DNA of 64,000 nt from Comamonas sp. JUb58 (lineage in GTDB: Bacteria > Pseudomonadota > Gammaproteobacteria > Burkholderiales > Burkholderiaceae_C). The DNA lies in NCBI RefSeq assembly GCF_004364775.1, contig NZ_SOAL01000003.1, forward strand, positions 1 to 64,000, written 5' to 3'. The position numbers and the translations under genes are program-made. Numbering within the stretch: the first letter of the stretch is position 1; every line of letters begins with the position of its first letter. Below the pieces are notes generated by a model, which searched no databases, was not told the origin of the DNA, and saw nothing but the letters and a program-made list of their open reading frames with translations. Below are positions 8,677 through 19,000 of this stretch, one piece after another.

Positions 8677-9387
8677 ATGAACTTTCCCGAATACGCCGGC
8701 CACGGCGGTGGCCTGACCGAGGCCAACAGCCGTGGTCAATTCATCAAGGCGGCCTACAGCCATCTGGCCGTAGCCATCTTGGCTTTTGCCGTGCTGTCGT
8801 TTGGCCTCTATGCCAGCGGCGCATCGTTTGCGATGCTCAAGATGCTGGGCGTCAGCAAGTGGGGCTGGCTCGCGGTGATGGGCGCCTTCATGGTGGTGGG
8901 CTGGCTCGCTACCAACGCGGCTGACAATTCGGAAAGCACCGGCGTGCAGTACCTGGCGCTGGGCGGTTTTGTGTTCGCCGAATCACTGATCTTCGCCCCG
9001 ATGCTGGCCATGGCCAGCATCATTGCCCCAGGCTCCATCCAGGCGGCATCGGTTGCCACCCTGGCATTGGTGGCCGGCCTGACGTTCACGGCCTTCACCA
9101 GCAAGAAGGACTTCTCCTTCCTGGGCGGCTTCTTGAAGATCGGTGGCCTCGTGGCCATCGGTATCATCCTGGCCGGCGTCGTGTTCGGCTTCAAGCTGGG
9201 CATCTGGTTCTCCGGCGCGATGGTGCTGTTTGCCGGCGCTTGCGTGTTGTATGACACCTCGCAGATCATGCGCCACTACCCCGCAGACCGCCCCGCTGGC
9301 GCGGCCCTGCACCTGTTCGCATCGGTGGCGCTGCTGTTCTGGTATGTGCTGCGTCTGATCATGCAACTGGGTGGCAGCGACGACTGA
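8677..9387 (+). CDS. Bax inhibitor-1/YccA-family inner-membrane protein
   Basis: 236 residues with about seven hydrophobic segments, starting after a soluble N-terminus (MNFPEYAGHGGGLTEANSRGQFIKAAYSHLA). The family signature regions are visible: GVQYLALGGFVFAESLIFAPML, TFTAFTSKKDFSFLGGFL, and near the end VLYDTSQIMRHYPADRPAGAALHLFASVALLFWYVL, where paired Asp residues form the proposed pH-sensing site of BI-1 proteins. Relatives such as BsYetJ leak calcium, and E. coli YccA modulates FtsH. A strong GAAGGAGG lies just ahead of ATG 8677. It is a single-gene unit between two terminators. Confidence 0.93.
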   Translation: MNFPEYAGHGGGLTEANSRGQFIKAAYSHLAVAILAFAVLSFGLYASGASFAMLKMLGVSKWGWLAVMGAFMVVGWLATNAADNSESTGVQYLALGGFVFAESLIFAPMLAMASIIAPGSIQAASVATLALVAGLTFTAFTSKKDFSFLGGFLKIGGLVAIGIILAGVVFGFKLGIWFSGAMVLFAGACVLYDTSQIMRHYPADRPAGAALHLFASVALLFWYVLRLIMQLGGSDD

Positions 9388-9404
9388 TCGCCTGCGACAG
9401 ACCA

Positions 9405-9436
9405 CAAAAAAACCTCGGCATGCCGAGGTTTTTTTA
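9405..9436. terminator. bidirectional terminator between the BI-1 gene and hemL
   Basis: A perfect 20-bp palindrome AACCTCGGCATGCCGAGGTT at 9411-9430 is flanked by an A run on the left and a T run on the right, so it can stop both convergent transcripts. Confidence 0.92.
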
Positions 9437-9473
9437 TGCCCGCCAGAAGGGCAGGCAGAGGCGGGAGAGTGGC

Positions 9474-10772
9474 TTACAAGGTCTTGAAGACTTCGCGGGC
9501 CGCTTCGATGGTGGACTGGATGTCGGCATCGCTGTGCGCGCTGCTGACAAAGCCGGCCTCGTACAGTGCAGGCGCAAAGTAGTGGCCGCGCGCGAGCATG
9601 CCGTGGAAGAACTTGTTGAACAGCGGCTTGTCGCTCTGCATCACCGCCTCGTAGTGGCTGGGCAGCTCGGGCAGCAGGAAGAAGCCGAACAGGCCGCCCT
9701 GGTGGTCCACGCTGAATGGCACGCCAGCGGCATCGGCCTCGGCCTTGAGGCCGGCCATCAGCTGGCCGGTCTTGGCATGCAGCGCATCATGGAAGCCGGG
9801 CTGGCTGATCAGGGCCAGGGTCTGCAGACCGCAGGCCGTCGCAATCGGGTTGCCCGACAGGGTGCCGGCCTGGTAGACCGGGCCCAGTGGCGAAAGCTTT
9901 TCCATGATCTCGCGGCGCGCGCCAAAGGCGGCCATCGGCATGCCGCCGCCGATCACCTTGCCCAGCACGGTGATGTCGGGCTTGAAGCCGGGGATCTGCT
10001 GCGCATACAGGCTTTGCGCGCTGCCCAGGGCGACGCGGAAACCGGTCATCACCTCGTCGTAGATCAGCAGGGCGCCATGTTCCTTGGTCAGTTCGCTGAT
10101 GCGGCGGGTAAAGGCGGTGCTGGCGCGCACAAAGTTCATGTTGCCGGCAATCGGCTCCATGATCACGCAGGCGATCTGGCCGTCGTACTTGGAAAAGGCC
10201 TCTTCAAGCTGGCCGATGTCGTTGTATTCCAGAACGATGGTGTCCTGCACCACATGGTCGGGCACACCGGCCGAGGACGAGGCGCCAAAGGTCGCCAGGC
10301 CCGAGCCGGCCTTGACCAGCAGTGCATCGGCATGGCCGTGGTAGCAGCCGTTGAACTTGATGATCTTGTTGCGGCCGGTAAAACCGCGCGCCAGGCGAAT
10401 GGCGCTCATGCCCGCTTCGGTGCCGGAGCTGACCAGGCGCACCATGTCCATCGAGGGCATGAGCTTCAGGATGGCTTCGGACAGCGCGATCTCGCGCTCG
10501 GTCGGGGCACCGAAGGAGAAACCTTCGAGCAGCGCAGCCTGCACGGCGCTCAGCACCTGTGGGTGACCATGGCCTAGAATCATCGGGCCCCAGGAGCCGA
10601 TGTAGTCCACATACTGTTTGTCATTGGCATCAAACAGGTGCGCGCCCTGGGCGCGGGCGATGAAGGCCGGCGTGCCGCCTACCGCATTGAAGGCCCGCAC
10701 GGGCGAGTTCACGCCACCGGGGATCACCTGGCGGGCGCGTTCAAACAACTGGGCGTTTTTATCAATCGTCAT
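9474..10772 (-). CDS. hemL: glutamate-1-semialdehyde 2,1-aminomutase
   Basis: PLP enzyme making 5-aminolevulinate in the C5 tetrapyrrole pathway; cytoplasmic. 432 residues, standard length. Motifs: [15 protein letters not shown] at the N-terminus, [71 protein letters not shown], and [17 protein letters not shown]-like sequence (here GARRE) with the PLP-binding lysine in LGKVIGGG. It follows thiD in the same direction, but the MITE-like copy A and about 115 bases separate them, so the MITE lies in its promoter side. Confidence 0.97.
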   Translation of the reverse strand: MTIDKNAQLFERARQVIPGGVNSPVRAFNAVGGTPAFIARAQGAHLFDANDKQYVDYIGSWGPMILGHGHPQVLSAVQAALLEGFSFGAPTEREIALSEAILKLMPSMDMVRLVSSGTEAGMSAIRLARGFTGRNKIIKFNGCYHGHADALLVKAGSGLATFGASSSAGVPDHVVQDTIVLEYNDIGQLEEAFSKYDGQIACVIMEPIAGNMNFVRASTAFTRRISELTKEHGALLIYDEVMTGFRVALGSAQSLYAQQIPGFKPDITVLGKVIGGGMPMAAFGARREIMEKLSPLGPVYQAGTLSGNPIATACGLQTLALISQPGFHDALHAKTGQLMAGLKAEADAAGVPFSVDHQGGLFGFFLLPELPSHYEAVMQSDKPLFNKFFHGMLARGHYFAPALYEAGFVSSAHSDADIQSTIEAAREVFKTL

Positions 10773-10889
10773 AAGGGCTCACATCTACACTGGCCTTGGA
10801 TTGTCGGCCAAGCGGCGGCTTGGGGCTGTCAATCCGGTATTCACTGCACTGGAATGTGCAGGCTTTGAAGCGGTTCTAAGCGGATCTTA

Positions 10890-11154
10890 GAACCTGTTCA
10901 AAGTCTCTACGCAGCCGCGTTGGAGTGCAATCGGGATGAGTTCGAAGGGCTGGTCCGCAGCTTGCACCGGGGTGCAAGCAAGGGCCAGCGCGCAGAAATC
11001 GCCCGATTTCACTCCAACCCGTAGGGACAGTGGCTTTGCGAGCGGTCTGCGTCGTTGCAGCGCTTGCCAATAGCTGGCTATTGGCTGCGCACTGCGCCTC
11101 GCATCCCATCTCGCAAAGACACTGTCGCGGCGCGAGGAGACTTTGAACAGGTTC
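10890..11154. mobile_element. MITE-like element, copy A (265 bp)
   Basis: A non-coding element bounded by inverted ends GAACCTGTTCAAAGTCTC and GAGACTTTGAACAGGTTC, flanked on both sides by TTA (10887-10889 and 11155-11157), which looks like a 3-bp target duplication. It is nearly identical to the inverted copy at 57623-57887, differing at scattered positions only. No transposase is encoded, so movement would need one in trans; ends starting with G and TNA duplications recall the IS5/IS1031 group, which is inference. The right TTA is also the reverse complement of the thiD stop codon. Confidence 0.8.
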
Positions 11155-12087
11155 TTAGAGCGGGCGGGTGTGGAGCGCGTCGCTCTCATCCTCATCGTCG
11201 CTGCCGTCTTCATCGGCGTCTTCGTCATCGGCATGCACCCAGAAAAGCCGGTCGGGGATGGTCTTGCCCATGCCGGGGCGCAGGCCGCCTTCCAGGCATT
11301 TGTCCAGGTAGGTCATCGCTTCGGCGGTCGCGTCGCTCAGGGGCACCTCGGTGGCCAGCAAGGCGGTGAGCGCAGCGCTCAAGGTGTCGCCCGCGCCGAT
11401 GTACTCGGTCTCGAACAGCTCGAACTCGCCGCTGCCATAGATGGTGTCGGCCGAGGCCAGCACGTTTTCCACATGCTGGTCGTGGGTGGGGATGCCGGTC
11501 ACCAGCACAAAGGGCACGCCATGATCGGCCGCAGCCTTGGCCAGGTCGCGCGGGCTGGGGCGGTGTTCGGAGGTGCGGTCAGGCAGCAGCCAGCGCCACA
11601 GCAGGCCATAGGCGCCGACCAGCACGGTCACCTGGGGCAGCAGCAGCTCCTGGTAGGCATCCAGGTAGTCGTCGATCAGTTCGCTGTCCCACCAGGCCAT
11701 GCCGGCCACATAGGCCACCACCGGTACTTCCGGGTAGTCGTTGGTTACTTCTGCACACACTCGTACATTTTCGATCGAGCCGAGAAAGCCCAATTTGATC
11801 GCGCGGATAGGAATATCCTGCAATACGGTCTGCGCCTGTTGTTGAACTGCATCATCTGACAGCGCATAAAAGTCGATGGTGTCGAGCGTGTCGCGGATCA
11901 GGGCGCCGGTGACCACGGTGCAAGGGTGGCCGCCCATGGAGGCCACCGCCAGCGCATCGGCATTGGTGCCGCCTGCGCCACTGGGGTCATTGGCGTTGAT
12001 GCACAGGATACTGGCGGTATCGATGGTGGCGGCCAACGTGCTCTCACTCGGGCTGGATTCTGGCTGGTTTGTCAAGGAGGATGTCAT
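11155..12087 (-). CDS. thiD: hydroxymethylpyrimidine/phosphomethylpyrimidine kinase
   Basis: Thiamin pyrimidine kinase of the ribokinase family, phosphorylating HMP to HMP-PP. 310 residues. Near the start of the fold is NDPSGAGGTNADALAVASMGGHPCTVVTGA, the ThiD substrate and glycine-rich region; GAGDTLSAALTALLA near residue 238 is the anion-hole and catalytic Asp motif of the family. The N-terminal 25 residues are Ser/Thr-rich, and the C-terminal 25 form an unusual acidic tail (DDEDADEDGSDDEDE). The stop codon coincides with the TTA flanking the MITE-like element, so the insertion landed exactly at the gene's end. No other thi genes are nearby. Confidence 0.85.
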   Translation of the reverse strand: MTSSLTNQPESSPSESTLAATIDTASILCINANDPSGAGGTNADALAVASMGGHPCTVVTGALIRDTLDTIDFYALSDDAVQQQAQTVLQDIPIRAIKLGFLGSIENVRVCAEVTNDYPEVPVVAYVAGMAWWDSELIDDYLDAYQELLLPQVTVLVGAYGLLWRWLLPDRTSEHRPSPRDLAKAAADHGVPFVLVTGIPTHDQHVENVLASADTIYGSGEFELFETEYIGAGDTLSAALTALLATEVPLSDATAEAMTYLDKCLEGGLRPGMGKTIPDRLFWVHADDEDADEDGSDDEDESDALHTRPL

Positions 12088-12137
12088 AGGTCAACGAGAT
12101 AGGGCACATTGATGCGGGAATCACCGTTAAATCTGTG

Positions 12138-12189
12138 TTGAAAAGCTACAATCGTTGCATTCTATGTAAAGCCTCTGTAAGCTTTTCAA
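12138..12189. promoter_or_regulatory. inverted repeat with -10-like box upstream of the pil-chp cluster
   Basis: Perfect 10-bp arms TTGAAAAGCT (12138-12147) and AGCTTTTCAA (12180-12189) separated by 32 bases. TACAAT at 12147-12152 overlaps the left arm and could be a -10 element. The region lies between divergent thiD and the pil genes, so it could be an operator or a leader hairpin. Confidence 0.4.
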
Positions 12190-12210
12190 AATTAGGAGCA
12201 GGGACGACGG

Positions 12211-12384
12211 ATGCAGTGTACGCGCTGTGGTGCAAAATGCACCTCCAGCACATGCGGATTCGTCGAAAGAAAAATTGCCATAAGGCGCATGTGTTCAATG
12301 CAAACGGGTGGGAGGGGCTATGTCAGCCTTGGCTGCCGCGTGCATTCACATTTCATGACATGCAATGAGGAGGGTGGCCGGTGA
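12211..12384 (+). CDS. small Cys-rich ORF overlapping the pilG start
   Basis: 57 codons from ATG 12211 with an AGGAGC-type ribosome binding site around 12195. Seven cysteines at residues 3, 6, 10, 15, 28, 42 and 51; the first two form CTRC, a possible metal-binding knuckle. The stop TGA overlaps the GTG start of pilG (GTGA at 12381-12384), the arrangement expected for translational coupling. In relatives a rubredoxin gene often sits before pilG; this ORF does not match rubredoxin. Codon use is not strongly GC3-biased, so it may be a leader ORF or not expressed. I do not recognise a family. Confidence 0.4.
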   Translation: MQCTRCGAKCTSSTCGFVERKIAIRRMCSMQTGGRGYVSLGCRVHSHFMTCNEEGGR

Positions 12385-12767
12385 CAGTTTCCGCAGACAA
12401 CTTCAAGGTATTGGTGGTTGACGATAGCAATACCATTCGCAGAAGTGCTGAGATTTTTCTGAAGCAGGGCGGCTACGAAGTGCTGCTTGCCGAAGACGGC
12501 TTCGACGCCCTCTCCAAAATCAACGATTTCAAGCCGGACATGGTGTTTTGCGACATCCTGATGCCAAAACTGGACGGCTACCAAACCTGCGCCATCGTCA
12601 AGCGCAATGATGCTTTTGCATCCACACCCGTGGTCATGTTGTCGTCCAAGGACGGCGTTTTTGACAAGGCCCGGGGACGAATGGTGGGGTGTGAAGACTA
12701 CCTCACCAAGCCATTTACCAAAGATCAATTACTGGAAACCGTCGGACGTTTTGTCGCCGAGCGTTAA
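12381..12767 (+). CDS. pilG: twitching-motility response regulator PilG
   Basis: 128 residues, a single receiver (REC) domain starting at GTG 12381. Acidic pocket DD at LVVDDSNTIR, phosphoacceptor Asp in VFCDILMPKLDGYQ, switch Ser in VVMLSSKDG, and Lys in YLTKPF. In Pseudomonas, PilG is phosphorylated by ChpA and promotes pilus extension and cAMP signalling. It is the first gene of pilGHIJ-chpA. The start overlaps a small upstream ORF by four bases. Confidence 0.92.
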   Translation: MTVSADNFKVLVVDDSNTIRRSAEIFLKQGGYEVLLAEDGFDALSKINDFKPDMVFCDILMPKLDGYQTCAIVKRNDAFASTPVVMLSSKDGVFDKARGRMVGCEDYLTKPFTKDQLLETVGRFVAER

Positions 12768-12776
12768 GGAGGGGTC

Positions 12777-13142
12777 GTGCCCATTCAAAAAGTTCTCATC
12801 GTTGATGACTCAAAAACTGAATTGATGTTTTTGAGTGATCTGCTTGTTCGCCAAGGTATGGTGGTGCGCACTGCGCAAAATGCGGATGAAGCGCTGTCGC
12901 GTCTGTCCGAAGACCGCCCTGACCTGATTCTGATGGACGTGGTGATGCCCGGACAAAACGGCTTTCAGCTGACCCGTCTGATCACCCGCAGCCCGGAATA
13001 TGCGGATATCCCGATCATCATGTGCACCAGCAAGAACCAGGAAACCGACCGGGTCTGGGGCATGCGCCAAGGTGCCAAGGGTTATGTGACCAAACCGGTG
13101 GATCCGGCCGAACTCAAGGCCAAGATCGAGGCACTGGGATAA
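12777..13142 (+). CDS. pilH: twitching-motility response regulator PilH
   Basis: 121 residues from GTG 12777, preceded by AAGGAGGGG. A stand-alone REC domain with LIVDDSKTE, phosphoacceptor Asp in LILMDVVMPGQNGFQ, IIMCTSKNQETD and the conserved Lys in YVTKPVD. The GQNGFQ and RVWGMRQGAKGY stretches are typical of PilH. In type IV pilus chemosensing it opposes PilG, acting as retraction-side regulator or phosphate sink. Nine bases after pilG and three before pilI, so co-transcribed. Confidence 0.92.
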   Translation: MPIQKVLIVDDSKTELMFLSDLLVRQGMVVRTAQNADEALSRLSEDRPDLILMDVVMPGQNGFQLTRLITRSPEYADIPIIMCTSKNQETDRVWGMRQGAKGYVTKPVDPAELKAKIEALG

Positions 13143-13145
13143 GGC

Positions 13146-13673
13146 ATGGCACAGCGCGAAGACTTGCGAGAGCTGCAAACCCGTCTGGCCGACCGTCTGA
13201 GCCAGGCACGCAACCAGACAGCGGTTGGTGCCTCGTGGTTGGCGGTCAAGATCAGTGGCAAGAACTTTCTGCTGCCTTTGAGCCAGTCCGGCGAAGTGCT
13301 GGGCTGGAGCGGGGTGGAGCCTGTACCCTACACCAAACCCTGGATGCTTGGCGTGACCAGCATCCGGGGTATTTTGTTGACGGTGGTGGACTTGGCCCGC
13401 ATGTTGGGCCTGCCCGTCTCGCGCAGTGAGCAGGTGTTTGCCGGGGCCTCGGTCGTCGCGCTCAATCCCATGATGGGCGTCAATGCCGCAGTGTTTGTCG
13501 AGCAGCTCGAAGGCTTGCGCGGCAGCAATGATTTCTCGCAATCCAAGGACAAGCCGGCCGATGCGCCGGAATTTTTTGGTGCGCTCTACACATCCGCCAG
13601 TGGCGAGCAGTGGCAGGAACTCAACCTGCAACTGCTGGCCAATGCGCCCGATTTTCTCGATATCACGGTTTAG
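13146..13673 (+). CDS. pilI: CheW-like coupling protein PilI
   Basis: 175 residues forming one CheW domain: [42 protein letters not shown], where the RG and VVDLA residues are the conserved core linking receptor to kinase. It should dock PilJ to ChpA at the inner membrane. It sits between pilH and pilJ with short gaps, matching pilGHIJ order elsewhere. Confidence 0.9.
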   Translation: MAQREDLRELQTRLADRLSQARNQTAVGASWLAVKISGKNFLLPLSQSGEVLGWSGVEPVPYTKPWMLGVTSIRGILLTVVDLARMLGLPVSRSEQVFAGASVVALNPMMGVNAAVFVEQLEGLRGSNDFSQSKDKPADAPEFFGALYTSASGEQWQELNLQLLANAPDFLDITV

Positions 13674-13711
13674 TGCGGGGCTTCCGCGGCTTCATCCCTT
13701 TCGGTATTTGT

Positions 13712-15979
13712 ATGTTCAACAAACTATTCAAACGCAAAGAAGACGTGGCAGACCCAGGTGTCAGCATCTTCCCAGATGGTGACCAGGTGATGCTCTCCGA
13801 AGGCTCGACCGGCGACGGCGTGTCTTCCTCCAAGAGCGCGGCAAGCGCCTCCGGCGTGGCTGCGTCGGACGATTACATGGCCCAGTTGGTCGAAGGCGAT
13901 ACCGCCAGCGAAGACCTGGTGACCCTGCCCGTACTGGGCGCCGCCACTGCTGCCAAGCACCAGAAGACATTGCTGTCCATCGTGGTCGTGGGTCTGGTGG
14001 TGTTCTTTGGCCTGGCGGTGTGGGCGATTCTGCAGTCGCGCACCACGGGCGGCCAGCTGGCCGCGACTGGTCAGGCACTGACCCAGTCCCAACGTCTGGC
14101 CAAATCGGTGGGCCAGGCCGTCAACGGTAATGAACAGGCCTTTGCTGAAGTGGCAGAAGCCTCGTCGATCCTGAAGAAGAACATCGACGGTCTGAACGCG
14201 GGCTCGGACGACCCCGCCATCAGGTCGCTGGGCAGCTCCTACGCCGAAGTGCTGGCACCGCTGGTGGAAGCCTCGGACCGCACTGCAAGCAAGAGCGATG
14301 CCGTGGTGAAGCAAAAAGCCTCGCTGGTCGCGATGAACAAGGACTTGCAGGCTATTCACCGCAACACCCAGACCCTGCTCGAGCTGAGCGAGGCGGTGGT
14401 GAGCCTGAAGCTGCAACAAGCCGCACCGACTGCCGAAATTGCCGCCGCCAGCCAGCTGGCCATGCTGACCCAGCGTATCGGTAAGTCTGCCAACGACTTC
14501 CAAAGCGCCTCGGGTGCGAACGCCGAAGCGGTGTTCCTGCTGGGCAAGGACTTGAACACCTTCAAGGAAATCGTCGCCGGTCTGCTCAACGGCAGCGCCG
14601 AGCTGCGCCTGAGCCCCGCCCGTGACGGCGCCGTGCGTGACAAGCTGCTGGAGCTGTCCGCCCAGTACGACATCACCTTGAAGGACGGCTCCTCGGTGCT
14701 GAGCAACCTGAAGGGCATCTCGGAAGCCCGTGAGGCTGAAGTCTCGATCCAGTCCGCCAGCGATCCGCTGCGCAAAGGCCTGGAAGTGCTGCAGGCTGAC
14801 CTGAACAGCTGGTCGGACCGCGTCTGGCTGTACCTGGTGGGCATTGTGCTGGCCGCCTTGCTGGTGGGCCTGGGTGTCTGGGGTCTGGTGCGTCTGCAGC
14901 TGGCAGACAGCTTGAACCGCCGCCGCTCTGCTGAATCGCTGCAACAAGAGGCAAGCCGCCAGGAGCAGGAGGCCAAGCGCCTCAACGATGCCAACCAGGC
15001 CGCTATTTTGCGTTTGATGAACGAACTGCAGTCCGTCGCTGAAGGTGACCTGACGCAGGAAGCGACCGTGACCGAAGACATCACCGGCGCCATTGCCGAC
15101 TCGGTGAACTACACGGTGGAAGAGCTGCGCATGCTGGTGGGCAGCGTGCAGAACACGGCGACCCGCGTGGCGCAGACCACGTCGACGGTGGACTCCACCT
15201 CGACCGAACTGCTGGCCGCCTCGACCGAGCAACTGCGCGAGATTCGCGAAACCGGCAAGTCCATTCTGGACATGGCGACCCGTATTAACCTCGTGTCCTC
15301 GCAGGCGCAGGAATCGGCTTCGGTGGCGCGTAAATCGCTGATGGCTGCCGAGACCGGTCTGCACGCGGTGGAAAACGCGATCGGTGGTATGAACTCCATC
15401 CGTGACCAGATCCAGGACACCTCCAAGCGTATCAAGCGCCTGGGTGAGTCCTCGCAGGAGATTGGTGAAATTACCGACCTGATCTCGGACATTACCGAAC
15501 AGACCAACGTGCTGGCATTGAACGCGGCCATTCAGGCTGCATCGGCTGGTGAAGCCGGTCGCGGCTTCTCGGTGGTGGCGGAAGAAGTGCAGCGCCTGGC
15601 GGAACGTTCCGCCGACGCAACACGCCAGATCTCGGTGCTGGTGAAAGCGATTCAGACCGACACCCAGGATGCGGTGGCCGCTATGGAACGTTCGACCCAG
15701 GGTGTGGTGGAAGGGGCCCGTCTGTCAGACAGCGCCGGTACTGCACTGAACGAAATTGACCGCGTTTCGCGTGAGCTGGCGGATCTGATTCAACAGATTT
15801 CCCGTTCTGCTTCCGACGAAGCGGTTCAGGCCAACGATGTGGCGGAGAATATCCAGCATATTTTTGCGGTGACGGAGCAGACCAGTGATGGTACCCGTAC
15901 CACGGCGCAGCAGGTGCGTGAGCTGTCGCAAATGGCCGAGGAGCTGCGCCAGTCGGTGTCTCGGTTCAAGATTGCCTGA
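13712..15979 (+). CDS. pilJ: type IV pilus methyl-accepting chemoreceptor PilJ
   Basis: 755 residues from ATG 13712 ([11 protein letters not shown]); an in-frame upstream start at 13610 would overlap pilI and is unlikely. An N-terminal cytoplasmic stretch of about 85 residues precedes the first membrane segment ([21 protein letters not shown]). A periplasmic helical region with two PilJ-type modules runs to about residue 370, and the second membrane segment is [26 protein letters not shown]-like linker and the signalling hairpin follow, with tip sequence [21 protein letters not shown]. It probably senses surface contact or pilin state and controls ChpA. Confidence 0.93.
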   Translation: MFNKLFKRKEDVADPGVSIFPDGDQVMLSEGSTGDGVSSSKSAASASGVAASDDYMAQLVEGDTASEDLVTLPVLGAATAAKHQKTLLSIVVVGLVVFFGLAVWAILQSRTTGGQLAATGQALTQSQRLAKSVGQAVNGNEQAFAEVAEASSILKKNIDGLNAGSDDPAIRSLGSSYAEVLAPLVEASDRTASKSDAVVKQKASLVAMNKDLQAIHRNTQTLLELSEAVVSLKLQQAAPTAEIAAASQLAMLTQRIGKSANDFQSASGANAEAVFLLGKDLNTFKEIVAGLLNGSAELRLSPARDGAVRDKLLELSAQYDITLKDGSSVLSNLKGISEAREAEVSIQSASDPLRKGLEVLQADLNSWSDRVWLYLVGIVLAALLVGLGVWGLVRLQLADSLNRRRSAESLQQEASRQEQEAKRLNDANQAAILRLMNELQSVAEGDLTQEATVTEDITGAIADSVNYTVEELRMLVGSVQNTATRVAQTTSTVDSTSTELLAASTEQLREIRETGKSILDMATRINLVSSQAQESASVARKSLMAAETGLHAVENAIGGMNSIRDQIQDTSKRIKRLGESSQEIGEITDLISDITEQTNVLALNAAIQAASAGEAGRGFSVVAEEVQRLAERSADATRQISVLVKAIQTDTQDAVAAMERSTQGVVEGARLSDSAGTALNEIDRVSRELADLIQQISRSASDEAVQANDVAENIQHIFAVTEQTSDGTRTTAQQVRELSQMAEELRQSVSRFKIA

Positions 15980-16024
15980 CCCATGCCTGCTGTTTAATTT
16001 TGACCCGCAATCGGGGACTGTTGC

Positions 16025-19000
16025 ATGTCTATAGCTATCGAAAATAAAGCGGAAAACGCGCAGCCAACAGAAGAGAGGGATCTCGGGCCATTGGCGTGGA
16101 TCAATGACGAGGTGCGCCGGTCACTGGAATCCACGGTCAAGGCATTGCTTCGGTACAGCCGGGATGTGGAAGCGGCCAAGGCATCGGATCTGGAGGCGAT
16201 CGATACCACCGGTATCCGGGTGGCCAAGCAGTACCTGCACCAGGTCAAGGGTGCCTTGCAGATGGTGGGTGTGGATCAGGCCGCTGAGCTGGTTGGTTTG
16301 ATGGAAGAGGCTGCGCAGCGCTTTGCGGCCAAGCCCCATCTGTGCACTGAGAAATCGGTCGCACTGATGGAGAAGACCTCGTTTGCGCTGCTGGAGTACC
16401 TGAGCCATGTGCTCAAGGGCCGCAACGTCTCCTTTGTGGCGCTGTTTCCACAGTACAAGGAAATGCAGGCTTTCACCGGGGTGGAGCGCGTCCACCCTGC
16501 CGACCTGTGGCATGGCGACCAGGCGCAGCAGGAGCCGCTGACCCCGGCCGTCGCTGCACTGCCGCTGGACCGCAGCGCCCGTGAGCGCCTGGACTCGGAC
16601 ATGCTGCAGATCATCAAATCTGCCGACAGCCGTGCCGCGCAGGATTTGACCGCAGTCTGCCTGGGCCTCGCCCAGGGCCAGACGCAAAAACCTCTGAAAC
16701 TGTTCTGGAAGGTGGCCGCAGGCTTCTTTGACGCGCTGGCGTACAAGTTGCTCGACCCCGACCTCTATGTGAAGCGCTCGGCGTCGCGGGTCATCATGCA
16801 GTTCGCAGCGCATGCCAAGGGTGGCAGCGATGTGGACCAGGGCCTGCAGCATGAGCTGAATTTCTTCTGTGCCGTTGCCCAGGGCCCGGATGAGGCCAAG
16901 GCGGCGGTGCTGCAAGCGGTGCGCGTCAGCCTGCAGACGGAGGCGCTGCAAGGCGTCAACTACGGCCAGGAACGCTTTGGCCAGTATGACCCGGCCGTGC
17001 TCGCACAAGCGCGCAAGCGCCTGGAGTCAGCTGCCGAGCTGTGGTCCTCGCTGGCCGATGGCGACCGCTACAAGATCAAGCCGGTGGCCGACCAGTTCCA
17101 CCTGATCCGCGAATCCCTGCACAAGCTGCACATTGGTGCCGATGAGCTGGGCGCGGCGCTGGGCCGTGTGACCGAGCGCCTGGTGACCACCGGCAACCCG
17201 CCCTCGACCCCGATGGCCATGGAAGTGGCCACCGCCGTGCTGTACCTGCAGGCCAATCTGGAATCGCTGGACGTCAAGCCCGCGCTGATGCGCGAGCGTG
17301 CCGACCGCCTGGCGCAGCGCCTGGACCATGTGCTGGCCGACCAGCCGCCCGAGCCGCTGGAGACCTGGGTGGAAGAGCTGTACCGCCGCGTCAGCGACCA
17401 CCAGACCATGGGCAGTGTGGTGGATGAACTCCACTCCACGCTGGCCGAGGCAGAAAAGCACCTGGACCAGTATTTCCGCAACCCGGAAGATGTGTCGATG
17501 CTGGGCTCGGTCACCGGTTCGCTGTCGCAGATGCGCGGCGTGCTGTCGGTGCTGGGCCTGGACCAGGCTGTGGCTGCCACGCAGCACCTGCGCACCGTGG
17601 TGGACCAACTGGCTGCCGGCCAGGTGAGCGACGAAGACAAGCCTGTCGTTTTTGAAAAGCTGGGCAACAGCCTGGGCGCCCTGGGCTTCCTGCTCGACAT
17701 GCTGGGCTACCAGCGCACCCTGGCGCGCAAGCTCTTTGTGTTTGATGCGACCAGCGGCGAGCTGCGCATTGTGATGGGCACGCAAAAGGCGGGCGATGTG
17801 GCACCTGCGCCGGTCGCAGCAGCGCCGGTGGCGGCGCCTGCCGAGCCCGAAGAGCCGGAAGACGATTCCGTCTACTTTGCGCCGACCATCCCGGCACCGC
17901 TGTTCGATGCCAGCCCTGCCCCGGCGCCCAAGGCGCCTGCGGTGCTCGCACCCGATCTGCAGTTCTTTGCGCCCGCTCCAGCGCCGGTTCAGGCTTCTGC
18001 CCCAGCGCCCGCAGCCGTGGCGGCAGCCCCGGCACAGCCCGAGGCCTCCGAGGAATCGCTGGACCAGGAACTGCTGGAAATCTTTTTGGAAGAAGCCCAG
18101 TCGGTCGTGCAGACCGGCGGCCAGGCGCTGCAATCGCTGCGCCGCAATGCGGACGACGCCGAGGCGCTGACGACCTTGCGCCGCGCCTTCCACACGCTCA
18201 AGGGCAGCTCCCGCATGGTTGGGCTGGTGCAATACGGCGACGCGGCCTGGTCGATGGAGCAGGTGCTCAACAGCTGGTTGGCCGAACACAAGCCGGCCAA
18301 TGCACCGCTGCTGGCACTGAGCGCGGAAGCGCTGACCGGCTTTGGCCGCTGGGCTGAGGACATTGGCGCGCAGCGCCAGTCCACCTGGAACCCGGAGATC
18401 TTCCGTATCTCGGCCGATGCCATGCGCATCGATGGTGTGCATTTGCCGCTGGTGGTGCCTGCCGAGCCCGGCCAAGCGCCCGTGGCCGAGGAATGGCCAC
18501 AGGACACGCAGCAGATGGCGCTGGACGCCGAAGCCCCCGACGCGGTGGAAGCCGCCGAGGCGCTGGCGGAGCTGGAACTGCCGGTGGAAGAAGAAGCCCC
18601 CGCGCCCGTGGCCCCCGCCGAGGAAGCGCCCGCGCTGGTCTGGCCGCTCGACGGTATCGATCTGGAGCTGGACCCGCCTGCTGCGCTGGAGCCCGAGCCT
18701 GCGCTCACCACGCCTTCGGGCCTGGTGCCGCTGTCCATGGCGCCCGAAAGCGCCGAGGAAGTGGACTTCTCCGAGTTTGCTCAGGCCATGGCCAGTGCCG
18801 AGGCCAAGAGCGCCGAAGCACAGACCCCCGAGGCCCTGCAGCCGCATGACAGCGCACTGGAATTTGTGTCGATGGATGCCGGCCTGGAGTTTGTCGGCGA
18901 GGAAGAGGCTGCCAAGCTGGAGCCCGTTCCAACCCGCTTGCCGCTGGAGCTGCCATCGCTGGACCTGACGGACGCGCCTGCCGCAGCCGTGCCACCCGCC

